This document shows, piece after piece, positions 8,707 through 17,859 of a DNA stretch of 64,000 nt. The stretch lies in assembly GCF_011758565.1 (NCBI RefSeq), contig NZ_JAAMOX010000002.1, positions 124,001 through 188,000 of the forward strand, written 5' to 3'. The position numbers were made by a program, and so were the translations under genes. The notes below the pieces were generated by a model. That model saw only the letters and a program-made list of their open reading frames with translations, had not been told where the DNA came from and did not search any database. How positions within the stretch are numbered: the stretch's first letter is position 1; each line of letters starts with the position of its first letter. Source of the DNA: Lysinibacter cavernae (lineage in GTDB: Bacteria; Actinomycetota; Actinomycetes; Actinomycetales; Microbacteriaceae).

Positions 8707-9901
8707 ACTCCGCGAGAACCCTCGCACGTATCACCTCACGGTGCGGGCGCGGCTGACGCTCACCTACGCAGGCCTGTTGCTCATCGCCGGCGCAATCATG
8801 CTTGCCATTATTTATGTCTTCATCGGGCTCGTGCCAACGTATGAATTTGGCACGGCCACCTCGCTCAGCGAGCCGGCAGAACTCTACTCGACTCGCGGCT
8901 ACGAGCTGACCGCGCCCGACTACGGCGCCGTCTTTCCCGACGGCACAACGGCGATTGCCCAGACCGTTGTTGTCAGCACTCGAGACGATATTCTCAGGCT
9001 GCTGCTCATTATTTCTATCGCAACCCTCATCATTCTCGGGGTCGGCGGCGCAATTGTTGGCTGGATCATGGCGGGCCGGATGCTCAAGCCACTCCAGTAC
9101 GTAAACGCGGCGGCCAGCCGTGCAGCGAAGGGCGAACTCCAGCACCGCATCGAGCTTGATGGGCCGCGCGATGAGATCACTGACCTTGCAGCGACGTTTG
9201 ACGAGATGCTCGGCTCGCTTGAGCGATCCTTTGGTACCTATCGCCGATTCGCAGCGAATGCCTCCCACGAGCTGCGGACGCCGCTGGCAACGTCACGGGC
9301 CATGATCGATGTTGCGCTGCTTGAGTCCGGCGAAAGCGAAAAGGCCATGCTGCTGCGACTTCGAGAGACAAACGAGCGAAGCATCAATACGGTTGAGGCC
9401 CTGCTCGATCTTGCCGAAATTGAGTCGGCCGAGCCGTCGCATTCCCCCGTCAACCTGCACCATCTCGCGCAGGAGGTCATTGACGAGTCAACGGCTGACG
9501 CGGTTGAGTCCTGCATCACGCTGGAAAGCAACCTCACCACCGCGGTTGCAAGCGGTGACCAGGTCCTCGCCAGGCAGCTGATCCGGAACCTCGTTGAGAA
9601 CGGCCTTCGGCACAACGTCGACGGCGGCTTCGTCCGGGTGTCTACGAGCAGGGCCCCTCGCTGGGTCAGCATCACCGTATCGAACAGCGGGCCGGCGGTT
9701 GCGCCGGAATCGGTTGAATACCTCGCTGACCCGTTCTATCGCGACGGTGGCCGCACGAACACCACAGGCCAGCCGAACCGCGGGCTCGGTCTCTCAATCG
9801 TTTCGGCGATTGTTGATCGCCACGGCGGGACGCTTACCATCACACCGCGCGCGGGTGGCGGGCTCAACGTGACGGCAGAGTTTCCGGCGTTCGAGGCATA
9901 G
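8681..9901 (+). CDS. Sensor histidine kinase
   Basis: I choose the ATG at 8681, with GGGAG six bases upstream, over an earlier TTG at 8666. The 406-residue kinase has two transmembrane segments (about 28-50 and 105-129) flanking a short 50-residue extracytoplasmic sensor. A HAMP domain follows, then the H-box ANASHELRTPLA with His186, the N-box LIRNLVENGLRHN and the G-box GLGLSIVSAIVDRHGG. A short sensor loop of this kind suggests sensing at the membrane, as in envelope-stress or antimicrobial-peptide kinases; that is inference. It is co-transcribed with the response regulator. Confidence 0.9.
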   Translation: MQLNKKLAELRENPRTYHLTVRARLTLTYAGLLLIAGAIMLAIIYVFIGLVPTYEFGTATSLSEPAELYSTRGYELTAPDYGAVFPDGTTAIAQTVVVSTRDDILRLLLIISIATLIILGVGGAIVGWIMAGRMLKPLQYVNAAASRAAKGELQHRIELDGPRDEITDLAATFDEMLGSLERSFGTYRRFAANASHELRTPLATSRAMIDVALLESGESEKAMLLRLRETNERSINTVEALLDLAEIESAEPSHSPVNLHHLAQEVIDESTADAVESCITLESNLTTAVASGDQVLARQLIRNLVENGLRHNVDGGFVRVSTSRAPRWVSITVSNSGPAVAPESVEYLADPFYRDGGRTNTTGQPNRGLGLSIVSAIVDRHGGTLTITPRAGGGLNVTAEFPAFEA

Positions 9902-9931
9902 CCAAGAACAAACGCCCCGTTACGATTTGCG

Positions 9932-10546
9932 CTACGGAAGCACCAGTTTCACGCCGAGCACAAGCATCACAACGGCAATGATTGCGTCAAGCACACGCCA
10001 AGCAATTGGCTTGGCAAACAGCGGGCGAAGAAGCCTCGCCCCGTATCCAAGAGCAGTAAACCAGATCACACTTGCCAAAACCGCACCGACGGCGAACCAC
10101 CAGCGGCCGTCAATCCCGTGCGTGTTTGCGATTGACCCGAGCAACAGCACGGTGTCGAGGTACACGTGCGGGTTGAGCCAGGTGAGCGCAAGCACCGCTA
10201 GCACGGTGGCTCCAAGCCCGGCAGATTTTCCTTCTGTCGTGACGTCGAGCGAGTTCGCGGTGAACACACGTCGGGCCGCCAGCACCGCATACGTAAGAAG
10301 AAACGCTGCCCCTGCCCAACGAATAATCGTGATGAGCAGGGGTGCCCGCTCGATGATGACCCCCAGCCCAGTCACGCCAAGAAGGATCAACGCGGCGTCG
10401 GAGAGCGCACAGACGAGTACAACGGGCAGCACGTGTTCCCCACGGATGCCTTGACGGAGGACAAAGATATTCTGTACGCCAATGGCGATAATGAGCGAAA
10501 AGCCGAGGCCAAGGCCGGCAAGCATGTGGGGCAGAAACGTGTTCAC
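9932..10546 (-). CDS. lysE: LysE/ArgO-family basic amino-acid exporter
   Basis: The 204-residue membrane protein has about six transmembrane segments and the LysE-family N-terminus GFSLIIAIGVQNIFVLRQG. It also has the internal motif LTWLNPHVYLDTVLLLGS, a hallmark of the LysE/ArgO branch that exports lysine and arginine. It is divergent from a LysG/ArgP-type regulator with a 71-base gap, the arrangement of the Corynebacterium glutamicum lysE-lysG pair. Which amino acid is exported cannot be decided from sequence alone. Confidence 0.9.
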   Translation of the reverse strand: MNTFLPHMLAGLGLGFSLIIAIGVQNIFVLRQGIRGEHVLPVVLVCALSDAALILLGVTGLGVIIERAPLLITIIRWAGAAFLLTYAVLAARRVFTANSLDVTTEGKSAGLGATVLAVLALTWLNPHVYLDTVLLLGSIANTHGIDGRWWFAVGAVLASVIWFTALGYGARLLRPLFAKPIAWRVLDAIIAVVMLVLGVKLVLP

Positions 10547-10617
10547 TAGGCGAGCCTATGGTCGACACCTTATTGAAGTCTAGCTAATGATTTTACGGCT
10601 TAAGTAGTATTGCTAAT
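10547..10617. promoter_or_regulatory. Divergent lysE/lysG promoter region
   Basis: This AT-richer 71-base gap separates the exporter from its LysR-type regulator and must hold both promoters and the regulator's site. It contains the dyad-like run CTAGCTAATGATTTTACGG followed by CTTAAGTAG. Exact sites cannot be assigned. Confidence 0.5.
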
Positions 10618-11502
10618 GTGGACTTTCATTCTGACCAACTCAGGGCATTTGCCGCCGTCATTGATTGCGGCACGTTTGAGCTTGCCGCGCAGCAGCTCAA
10701 CATCACCTCGTCGGCAGTCAGCCAGCGCATCAAAGCCCTCGAATCGGCGGTTGGCAGGGTTCTCCTGCGGCGAAGCAAGCCGCTGAGGCCAACCGATTCG
10801 GGACAGGTCATCCTTCGGCTCGCGAGGCAAACGGCCGCAATCCAGAAGGATGCCATTCAAGCACTCGACCCCGATAGGGCCGAATACACAAGCGTCGCTG
10901 TGGTCATCAACGCCGACTCGCTCTCTACCTGGGCGCTCCCAGCCCTCGCATCGATACCACCGGAGGCCCGCATCTGCTTCGACATCAGGAGGGAAGACGA
11001 AGCGCACTCAACCAGGCTCTTGCGCGAAGGAAATGTCATGGCGGTCATCACGTCAGACCCCGAACCAGTGCAGGGCTGCGTGGTGTCGCTCCTCGGCAAG
11101 ATGCGTTACCTCCCCCTCGCGGCTCCCGCTTTTGCACAGCGCTGGTTGGACGGCAGGCAGCTCAGCGACGCGCTATCCGCCGCCCCACATCTTGTGTTTG
11201 ACCAAAAGGATGAGCTGCAGGGCACCTACCTCCGCGAGCGGCACGGTGTTGTCACGAATCCCCCGCAGCACGTCATCCCCTCGGCAACCGATTTCACGAG
11301 GGCCATCGTGGCCGGGCTCGGCTGGGGCCTCGTTCCAGAAGATCTTGGTCGCGCCGAAATAGCGAACGGCTCACTTCTCAATTTTGACGAGGCTGGAGCG
11401 GTGGATGTTCCGCTCTACTGGCAGCAGTGGAGCCTCAGTTCTGCCCCGCTCACCGTTGTGGCAGATGCAATTGCAGCGACAGCGGCCAAGCGTTTGCGCT
11501 AA
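10618..11502 (+). CDS. lysG: LysR-type regulator of basic amino-acid export (LysG/ArgP)
   Basis: The 294-residue protein has an N-terminal winged helix (about residues 3-62) with ITSSAVSQRIKALE, and an effector domain containing VVINADSLSTW and GLGWGLVPE. These segments are close to what I recall of C. glutamicum LysG, which activates lysE in response to intracellular lysine, arginine, histidine or citrulline. Translation begins at a GTG with no clear ribosome-binding site. Its divergent position beside lysE supports the role. Confidence 0.9.
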   Translation: MDFHSDQLRAFAAVIDCGTFELAAQQLNITSSAVSQRIKALESAVGRVLLRRSKPLRPTDSGQVILRLARQTAAIQKDAIQALDPDRAEYTSVAVVINADSLSTWALPALASIPPEARICFDIRREDEAHSTRLLREGNVMAVITSDPEPVQGCVVSLLGKMRYLPLAAPAFAQRWLDGRQLSDALSAAPHLVFDQKDELQGTYLRERHGVVTNPPQHVIPSATDFTRAIVAGLGWGLVPEDLGRAEIANGSLLNFDEAGAVDVPLYWQQWSLSSAPLTVVADAIAATAAKRLR

Positions 11503-11510
11503 CGAAGCGG

Positions 11511-12011
11511 CTACAGGCCGAGTTGTAGGCCGCTGTCCCAGCGCGGTCCTGTTGTTGTCACGCGGAGGATACGGGGCTCGATGGGCTCTTCACCCTCAGG
11601 GGTTTCGACGGTGTCAGCGCCGGCGCCCGTTGGCCGCTCAATGACAAGGTCAAGCAGCGAGTCGGAAATACCGTCAAGCATCCCCGCGCCCCATTCGACA
11701 ACCACAACGGAGTTCATAAAATCGATGTCAAGGTCATCAAGCTCAAGCGCGCTCGACAGCCGGTAGGCATCAACGTGCACAAGCGGCGGGCCGCCAACCA
11801 GCGAAGGATGGGTGCGCGCCAGAACAAAGGTTGGGCTCGTGACGGGTCCTCTGACGCCCAAGCCCTCGCCGATGCCGCGTGTCAGCGTCGTCTTTCCCGC
11901 TCCGAGCGGGCCGGTCAGCGCAACCAGATCACCAGGCTTGAGCTGCCTTCCAAGCAGTATGCCAAGCTCGTGCATTGCATCTGGGTGAGAAACGGTCAAC
12001 GTTGTCAGCAT
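11511..12011 (-). CDS. tsaE: tRNA t6A biosynthesis ATPase TsaE
   Basis: The 166-residue P-loop ATPase has Walker A GPLGAGKTTLTRGIG (about 34-48), the SPTFVLA segment, HVDAYRL and VVVEWG, all diagnostic of TsaE (YjeE). TsaE drives turnover of the TsaB-TsaD complex. The C-terminus is about 25 residues longer than in short homologues. It sits directly downstream of alr, as in many actinobacteria. Its partners tsaB and rimI-tsaD are displaced downstream beyond the 4.3-11.5 kb block. Confidence 0.93.
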   Translation of the reverse strand: MLTTLTVSHPDAMHELGILLGRQLKPGDLVALTGPLGAGKTTLTRGIGEGLGVRGPVTSPTFVLARTHPSLVGGPPLVHVDAYRLSSALELDDLDIDFMNSVVVVEWGAGMLDGISDSLLDLVIERPTGAGADTVETPEGEEPIEPRILRVTTTGPRWDSGLQLGL

Positions 12012-12019
12012 TTTCTACC

Positions 12020-13192
12020 CTATTCGGTTGTGTACTCGCGGTAAGCACGCGGGCCGACCCTGGTCACAATCTCGTAGTTAATCGTGCCGCAGGCTTCCGC
12101 AAACGACTCCACCGACGGATAGCCGTCGTTCGGATCGCCAAAGATGACGGCGGTATCACCCACGTCAACAGTATCGTCGCCAACATCGAGTACAAACTGG
12201 TCCATGGCGACTCGACCCGCAATGCGATACGTACGGCCCCGAACGGAGATCTGGGCCGAGTTCGAGGCGGCCCGTGGGATTCCGTCTGCGTAGCCGAGGC
12301 CAACAAGGGCGAGGGTGGTCTCCCCCGCGGTCCGGTACGTGTAATCGTAAGATACGCCAGCTCCTGCGGGAACGCGCTTCACGTTGAGCACGGTCCCTTC
12401 CAGGCGCATTGCCGGGCGAAGTCCAAGATCCGCGGAGGTTACTCCCTCGAGTGGGGAAAGGCCATAAATCACGAGCCCAAGGCGGACCGCGTTGACCGGC
12501 AACACGACGAGGTCTTCTGCCGAATAGCTCAGCGCGGCAGCCGAGGCTGCAATATGGATGAGGTCCGGCTCAAGCCCGGCATCCGTTGCCATCTTCACGA
12601 TTCCGGCAAACGCGGCGATCGCCTCGCGATCATCCGCCTCAGATGCATTCGAGAGGTGGCTGAACAGGCCGCGCACGCGCAGCACGCCAGCGCGCTCCAG
12701 CTCGCGAGCCCTGGAGAAGACCGACGTGATCTGGTCGGACGGCACGCCATTTCGGCTCAGCCCGGAGTCGCATTTAATCTGGATCATGGCGGTAACCGGA
12801 CCGGCCTCGTTGCCCAGCCGCAGCCGGGCGACCGCTGCAGCGACGGCCTCAAGCTGTGCAAGCGAGCTCACGCCAATGTCGATGTTCTTGGCGATTCCGT
12901 ACTCAAACGCGGTGTTCGGTCCGTGGACCCAGCACAACAGCGACGAATCAATTCCAGCGCTGCGAAGCTCAATCGCTTCGTTCAGGTCTGCGACGCCGAG
13001 CCACGTCGCCCCGCCGGCGAGGGCCGCCCGTGCGGACGCAACGGCGCCATGACCGTAGGCATTCGCCTTCACGACCGCGATGACTGTCTGCCCCGCAAAC
13101 CGAGCGCGAAGGCTGCGAACGTTTTCGGCAATGGCGCTGGTGCTCACGACTGCACGCCGGAACGGCCGCTGTTCAAGTACCTCGCTTGTCAT
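12020..13192 (-). CDS. alr: Alanine racemase
   Basis: The 390-residue PLP enzyme makes D-alanine for peptidoglycan. The PLP-binding Lys lies in AVVKANAYGHG (about residues 40-50), the second catalytic Tyr in GVSYDYTYRT, and the C-terminal family block is CGTINYEIVTRVGPR. Length is normal. Its start overlaps the acpS stop by four bases, so it is coupled to acpS. It is part of a minus-strand run glmS-acpS-alr-tsaE. Confidence 0.95.
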   Translation of the reverse strand: MTSEVLEQRPFRRAVVSTSAIAENVRSLRARFAGQTVIAVVKANAYGHGAVASARAALAGGATWLGVADLNEAIELRSAGIDSSLLCWVHGPNTAFEYGIAKNIDIGVSSLAQLEAVAAAVARLRLGNEAGPVTAMIQIKCDSGLSRNGVPSDQITSVFSRARELERAGVLRVRGLFSHLSNASEADDREAIAAFAGIVKMATDAGLEPDLIHIAASAAALSYSAEDLVVLPVNAVRLGLVIYGLSPLEGVTSADLGLRPAMRLEGTVLNVKRVPAGAGVSYDYTYRTAGETTLALVGLGYADGIPRAASNSAQISVRGRTYRIAGRVAMDQFVLDVGDDTVDVGDTAVIFGDPNDGYPSVESFAEACGTINYEIVTRVGPRAYREYTTE

Positions 13193-13548
13193 GAGGGGTC
13201 TCCTTCCACCACCACAAATGCGGTAGCCATGCCACCGTCGTGGGTCAAAGAAAGGTGGATGTTCGTCACGCCAATCCGCTCACGCACGGCGGCAAGGGCC
13301 TCCGTCAGTTCAAAGCTCGGCCGTGCCCCGGCCGTTGCTGGAATAACCATGTCGTGCCAGCCAAGCTCGTGGTCTCCTCCGAGCGCCTTAATGAGCGCTT
13401 CTTTTGCCGCAAAGCGCGCGGCGAGTGACCAGACGGGAAGCATCCGCTCCTGTTCGGCAAACAGGCGCGTCGCAAGGGCCGGAGTGCGCCGCAGAGAGCG
13501 CTCGAATCGAGCAATCTCTGCGGTATCAACCCCAATTCCAAGAATCAT
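13189..13548 (-). CDS. acpS: Holo-[acyl-carrier-protein] synthase
   Basis: The frame stays open upstream to 13659, but the family N-terminus MILGIGVDTAEIARF starts at the ATG at 13546-13548, giving the usual length of 119 residues. Magnesium/CoA-binding residues are visible: Asp in GIGVD and Glu in RFAAKEALIKAL. The enzyme transfers 4'-phosphopantetheine from CoA to ACP. The chromosome places it 31 bases after glmS and overlapping alr. Confidence 0.93.
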   Translation of the reverse strand: MILGIGVDTAEIARFERSLRRTPALATRLFAEQERMLPVWSLAARFAAKEALIKALGGDHELGWHDMVIPATAGARPSFELTEALAAVRERIGVTNIHLSLTHDGGMATAFVVVEGDPS

Positions 13549-13579
13549 GTGTGCAGTGCTTCCCGCAGACGCGACCGAG

Positions 13580-15430
13580 TTACTCGACGGTAACCGATTT
13601 GGCGAGGTTCCGCGGCTGGTCAACGTCGAGGCCCTTTGCCGTCGACAGTTCGAGGGCAAACAGCTGCAATGGAACCACCGTCAGCAGCGGCTGCATGAAG
13701 AGCTCTGCGATAGGAAGCGGAATGACCTCGTCCGCATACGGAAGCACCGCCGCGTCGCCCTTCTCTGCGATCGCGATAACGCGGGCGCCACGGGCACGAA
13801 TCTCCTGGATGTTCGACACGATCTTAGAGTGCATCACCGGCGAGTTGCGCGGGCTCGGCACCATCACAAAAACCGGCTGTCCAGGCTCGATGAGCGCAAT
13901 AGGGCCGTGCTTCAGCTCGCCAGCGGCGAAGCCCTCGGCATGAATGTAGGAAATCTCCTTGAGCTTCAACGCGCCCTCAAGGGCAATCGGGAACCCAACG
14001 TGGCGACCGAGGAACAGTACCGAACGGGTGTCAGCCATCCAGTGCGCAAGCGTACGAACCGTCTCAGTGACCTCAAGCACCTCTGCAAGCTGCTCTGGAA
14101 CACCAGTGAGCTGCTCAGTGAGTTCGGCAAGCTCTTCTGCGGTCAGCGTGCCTCGAACGTTTGCCAGGTGCAGGCCGAAGAGGTACAGAGCGACAATCTG
14201 GGCAATGAATGCTTTGGTCGACGCAACAGCTACCTCTGGTCCGGCGTGCGTGTAAATGACGCCGTCCGACTCGCGAGGAATCGTTGCACTCTGGGTGTTG
14301 CATACCGAAAGCGTTTTCACTCCGGCGTCGCGGCCGTACTTCACGGCCATGAGCGTATCCATGGTCTCGCCTGATTGGCTGACCGAGATGAGGAGCGTGC
14401 GCTCGCTCAGCACCGGGTTGCTGTAGCGGAACTCGTGGCTGAGTTCGACAGTGACGGGCACGCGTGCCCACGCCTCGATCGCGTAGCGCGCGACGCTTGC
14501 GGCGTAGGATGCGGTTCCGCAAGCCACGATAACAATGCGGTCGATATCGCGGAGCGTGTCAGCACCGAGGCCCGCGAGCTCGGGAATCTCAACGATTCCG
14601 TCAACAATGCGGCCGCGGAGGGTGTTAGCAATAGCCTCTGGCTGCTCTGCGATCTCTTTGGCCATGAAGCTCGACCATCCACCTTTATCGGCGGATGTGG
14701 CGTCCCAGGCGATTTCAAATTCTTCGAGTTCAACGTGGTTGCCCGCAAAATCGGTAACAACAACCGACTCTGGCGTAATGACTGCAATGTTGTCTTCACC
14801 GATGGCGACGGCGCGGTGCGTGTGCTCGACAAACGCGGCGACGTCGGACCCCAAGAAGTTTTCTCCGTCACCAAGGCCAACGACCAGCGGCGAGTTGTGG
14901 CGAGCAGCCACAACGACTCCAGGCTCGTCACTGTGGACGGCGAGCAGCGTAAACGTTCCTTCGAGGCGACCGACAACCGCACGGAATGCGTCGCGAAGGT
15001 TTCCGACCTCGCGATACGCGCGGCCAAGCTCGACGGCAACAATTTCCGTGTCCGTTTCACTTTCAAACGTGTATCCGGCCTCAAGCAATTCGGCTTTAAG
15101 CGGCGCAAAGTTTTCGATGATGCCGTTGTGAATGAGCGCAAGGCGCCCGTCATCGGCAAGATGCGGGTGGGCGTTTACGTCGGTTGGTCCTCCGTGTGTT
15201 GCCCAGCGCGTGTGACCGATTCCGGTATTGCCCGCTGTGAGCGGGTGCGCGTTAAGGTCGTCGCTCAGGACGGCCAGTTTTCCGGCCTTCTTTCGGGTGT
15301 CAAGAGCCCCCGAATCGGTGATCACAGCAATGCCTGCTGAGTCATATCCCCGATATTCGAGTCGCTTGAGTCCACCCATCAGCACGCCGACGGTGTCATT
15401 ATTTCCGGTGTAACCCACGATTCCACACAT
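13580..15430 (-). CDS. glmS: Glutamine--fructose-6-phosphate aminotransferase
   Basis: The 616-residue enzyme makes glucosamine-6-phosphate, the first step to UDP-GlcNAc. The start is certain because Cys2 in MCGIVGY is the glutaminase nucleophile. The glutaminase domain (1-225) contains TRWATHGGPT. Two SIS isomerase domains follow, with GTASYAASVA and SQSGETMDTL, and the C-terminus ends AKSVTVE as expected. GlmM, the next pathway step, is encoded nearby. Only 32 bases separate it from divergent coaA, and no ribosome-binding site is visible. Confidence 0.97.
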   Translation of the reverse strand: MCGIVGYTGNNDTVGVLMGGLKRLEYRGYDSAGIAVITDSGALDTRKKAGKLAVLSDDLNAHPLTAGNTGIGHTRWATHGGPTDVNAHPHLADDGRLALIHNGIIENFAPLKAELLEAGYTFESETDTEIVAVELGRAYREVGNLRDAFRAVVGRLEGTFTLLAVHSDEPGVVVAARHNSPLVVGLGDGENFLGSDVAAFVEHTHRAVAIGEDNIAVITPESVVVTDFAGNHVELEEFEIAWDATSADKGGWSSFMAKEIAEQPEAIANTLRGRIVDGIVEIPELAGLGADTLRDIDRIVIVACGTASYAASVARYAIEAWARVPVTVELSHEFRYSNPVLSERTLLISVSQSGETMDTLMAVKYGRDAGVKTLSVCNTQSATIPRESDGVIYTHAGPEVAVASTKAFIAQIVALYLFGLHLANVRGTLTAEELAELTEQLTGVPEQLAEVLEVTETVRTLAHWMADTRSVLFLGRHVGFPIALEGALKLKEISYIHAEGFAAGELKHGPIALIEPGQPVFVMVPSPRNSPVMHSKIVSNIQEIRARGARVIAIAEKGDAAVLPYADEVIPLPIAELFMQPLLTVVPLQLFALELSTAKGLDVDQPRNLAKSVTVE

Positions 15431-15462
15431 ATGGAACAGTTTAGTGGCACTATTGGATACCG
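15431..15462. promoter_or_regulatory. Very short divergent promoter region glmS/coaA
   Basis: The two divergent start codons are only 32 bases apart. Neither has a visible Shine-Dalgarno sequence. TATTGGATAC on the coaA side and TAAACTGTT on the glmS side resemble weak -10 boxes. Both transcripts could be leaderless, which is common in actinobacteria; this is inference. Confidence 0.4.
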
Positions 15463-16416
15463 ATGACAGCTACGACGCGCGCATGGCAGGAAGACCTCGC
15501 CAATCCCTACACTGAGATCTCCAGGTCCCAGTGGGCAGCGCTTGCCCCAAATACCCCGCTTCCGCTTACAGAAACTGAGATTGTGCAGTTGCGTGGCCTC
15601 GGCGAACCGCTCGATATGACCGAGGTCAACGAGGTCTACAGACCTCTCAGCAGATTCATAAATATGTACGCGGCTGGCACCAAGCGCCTCAACGAGCGGG
15701 CCCATTCATTTCTCGGAGACAACACTCGTCCCTCCCCGTTTGTGATTGGCGTTGCAGGCTCGGTTGCCGTCGGTAAATCGACCATGGCGCGCCTCCTTCG
15801 CGAGCTTCTCGCCCGGTGGGATGACACCCCTCGAGTCGATCTCATCACGACCGACGGTTTTTTGTACACCAATGCCGAACTTGAGCGGCGTGGCATCGCC
15901 CACCGTAAAGGCTTCCCCGAGTCATACGACCGCCGCGCGCTGCTCAAGTTTGTGACGCAGGTCAAGGGCGGAGCCGCCGAGGTGAGGGCGCCGTTTTATT
16001 CTCATCTTGTCTACGACATCGTGCCGAATGCCCACATCACCGTTCGCCAACCAGACATCCTCATTGTCGAAGGGCTGAACGTGTTGCAGTCGGCAACCGC
16101 ACAGCATCCTCTGGCGGTCAGTGACCTGTTCGATTTTTCGATCTATGTGGATGCCCGTACCAGCGATATCGCGCACTGGTACGAAGAACGTTTCCTTGCA
16201 CTGCAGAAGGGCGCGTTCACCGACCCAAATTCTCATTTCCGGCGATTTGCCGACCTCAGCGAAGAGCAGGCCCGCGCCGTCGCCGGCGAGTACTGGAAAA
16301 ACATCAACGAGCCGAACCTCATCGAGAACGTGCGCCCAACTCGCTCACGAGCCTCGCTCGTGCTCAGGAAAGACTCTGACCACACGGTGCAGAAGGTTCT
16401 CCTCCGCAAGTTCTAA
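15463..16416 (+). CDS. coaA: Pantothenate kinase type I
   Basis: The 317-residue P-loop kinase catalyses the first committed step of CoA synthesis. It shows Walker [13 protein letters not shown] (about residues 96-107), [24 protein letters not shown] and IVEGLNVLQ, all diagnostic of the bacterial CoaA family. Length is normal. It is the only plus-strand gene between acpS and rplM, and its stop codon forms the first base of a large palindrome shared with convergent glmM. Confidence 0.96.
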   Translation: MTATTRAWQEDLANPYTEISRSQWAALAPNTPLPLTETEIVQLRGLGEPLDMTEVNEVYRPLSRFINMYAAGTKRLNERAHSFLGDNTRPSPFVIGVAGSVAVGKSTMARLLRELLARWDDTPRVDLITTDGFLYTNAELERRGIAHRKGFPESYDRRALLKFVTQVKGGAAEVRAPFYSHLVYDIVPNAHITVRQPDILIVEGLNVLQSATAQHPLAVSDLFDFSIYVDARTSDIAHWYEERFLALQKGAFTDPNSHFRRFADLSEEQARAVAGEYWKNINEPNLIENVRPTRSRASLVLRKDSDHTVQKVLLRKF

Positions 16417-16487
16417 CCTGCATCTATTTGCGAGTTTCTGCGAGAAAAGAGTCTTTTCTCGACAATTACTCGCAAATAGATGCAGGT
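16416..16487. terminator. Nested long palindrome between convergent coaA and glmM
   Basis: Outer arms are ACCTGCATCTATTTGCGAGT (16416-16435) and its exact reverse complement (16468-16487), 20 bp without mismatch. Inside lies a second perfect stem, CGAGAAAAGA (16441-16450) and TCTTTTCTCG (16452-16461), with a single-base loop. The structure fills the whole gap between two convergent stop codons. It is most easily read as a bidirectional terminator, but it lacks a clean T run and is unusually long and perfect. A small palindromic mobile or repeat element is the alternative. Confidence 0.7.
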
Positions 16488-16488
16488 A

Positions 16489-17835
16489 CTAGAGCGCGGT
16501 TCGGGCGCGGACGACGTCCGCGAGGTCATTCGCTAGCTGTTCTGCCACATGCTGCTCGGCAGCCTCGACCATGACTCGGACAACGGGCTCGGTGCCGGAT
16601 GGGCGCAGCAAGACTCGGCCTGATTCACCAAGCACAATTTCGGCCTGCGCAACTGCCTGCGCGATGACTGAGTCGGTTGCCGACTTTGAACGGTCAACAC
16701 CCTTCACATTCACGAGCACCTGAGGATAGACGGTCATGAGCGTCGAAAGCTCTTTCAGCGTCTTCTCTGTTCGAACCATCTCGGCGGCAAGCTGCAGGCC
16801 GGTTAGGATGCCGTCGCCGGTTGTCGCGTGCTCACTCATGATCACGTGCCCTGATTGTTCCCCACCAAGCGAGTAATTGCCTTCGTTGAGGACCTCAAGC
16901 ACGTAGCGGTCGCCAACCCCGGTCTCAACAATACTGATGCCGTGATCGCGCATCGCCATGCGAAGGCCAAGGTTACTCATCACTGTCGCGACAAGAGTGT
17001 GGTCTTTGAGCAGTCCTCGTTCAGACATTGAGACAGCAAGAATTGCCATAATCATGTCTCCGTCGACGACGTTGCCCTCATGGTCGACCGCAAGGCAGCG
17101 GTCAGCATCACCATCGTGTGCGATGCCAAGATCGGCACCAATCTCGACGACCGTTTTACCGATGAGGTCAAGATGAGTAGAGCCGACACCATCATTGATG
17201 TTGTAGCCGTCTGGATCGTTACCGATAACGGTCACCGTGGCTCCAGCGTCACGGAAGACATCCGGGGAAATACCAGCGGCAGCGCCGTGCGCACAGTCAA
17301 GTACAACGTGGATGCCATCAAGACGAACCGGCATGGTGCCAAGCAGGTGAAGGACGTAACGATCTTCGGCATCCGCAAATCTGCGAATGCGACCGACCTC
17401 GCGGCCCGTTGGGCTGAGCTTTGGTTCGCTGAGCGCGGCCTCGATACGGTCCTCGACCTCGTCGGCAAGTTTCTTGCCACCGCGGGCAAAGAACTTAATA
17501 CCATTGTCGGGCGCTGGATTGTGTGAGGCAGAAACCATCACACCAAAGTCGGCATCCACATCGGCTACCAGGAAAGCGGCAGCCGGTGTGGGGATAACTC
17601 CGGCGTCGAGAACATCAACGCCAGAGCTTGCAAGTCCTGCCGCAACCGCGGCGGAAATGAATTCTCCCGAAACTCGTGGGTCTCGGGCTACAACGGCGAC
17701 TGGGCGGCGAGAGTCTTCACGTGCAGAACGACCCAGCACCCGGGCTGCTGCTTGAGCAAGCCCGAGTGCCAGGTCGGCTGTAACGTCGATTCCCGCAAGA
17801 CCACGGACGCCGTCCGTGCCAAAAAGGCGACGCAA
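16489..17835 (-). CDS. glmM: Phosphoglucosamine mutase
   Basis: The 448-residue enzyme converts glucosamine-6-phosphate to glucosamine-1-phosphate for UDP-GlcNAc. It starts at a TTG with AGGAA upstream, giving [12 protein letters not shown]. The phospho-Ser lies in SASHNP, the metal-binding loop is DGDADR, and RPSGTEP binds the sugar phosphate. It follows rpsI by 24 bases, so it is probably transcribed with rplM-rpsI as in many actinobacteria. Confidence 0.96.
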   Translation of the reverse strand: MRRLFGTDGVRGLAGIDVTADLALGLAQAAARVLGRSAREDSRRPVAVVARDPRVSGEFISAAVAAGLASSGVDVLDAGVIPTPAAAFLVADVDADFGVMVSASHNPAPDNGIKFFARGGKKLADEVEDRIEAALSEPKLSPTGREVGRIRRFADAEDRYVLHLLGTMPVRLDGIHVVLDCAHGAAAGISPDVFRDAGATVTVIGNDPDGYNINDGVGSTHLDLIGKTVVEIGADLGIAHDGDADRCLAVDHEGNVVDGDMIMAILAVSMSERGLLKDHTLVATVMSNLGLRMAMRDHGISIVETGVGDRYVLEVLNEGNYSLGGEQSGHVIMSEHATTGDGILTGLQLAAEMVRTEKTLKELSTLMTVYPQVLVNVKGVDRSKSATDSVIAQAVAQAEIVLGESGRVLLRPSGTEPVVRVMVEAAEQHVAEQLANDLADVVRARTAL

Positions 17836-17859
17836 GATCGTTCCTGATCCCGAAGCGGT

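Noticed and set aside
11975-14374. 799-residue open frame on the plus strand
   Set aside because: It lies antisense over alr, acpS and part of glmS, all with clear family motifs. Its sequence has no recognisable motifs and is Arg/His/Cys-rich as expected for a shadow frame.
14375-15340. 321-residue open frame on the plus strand
   Set aside because: It is antisense to glmS, whose catalytic Cys2 and SIS domains are clear.
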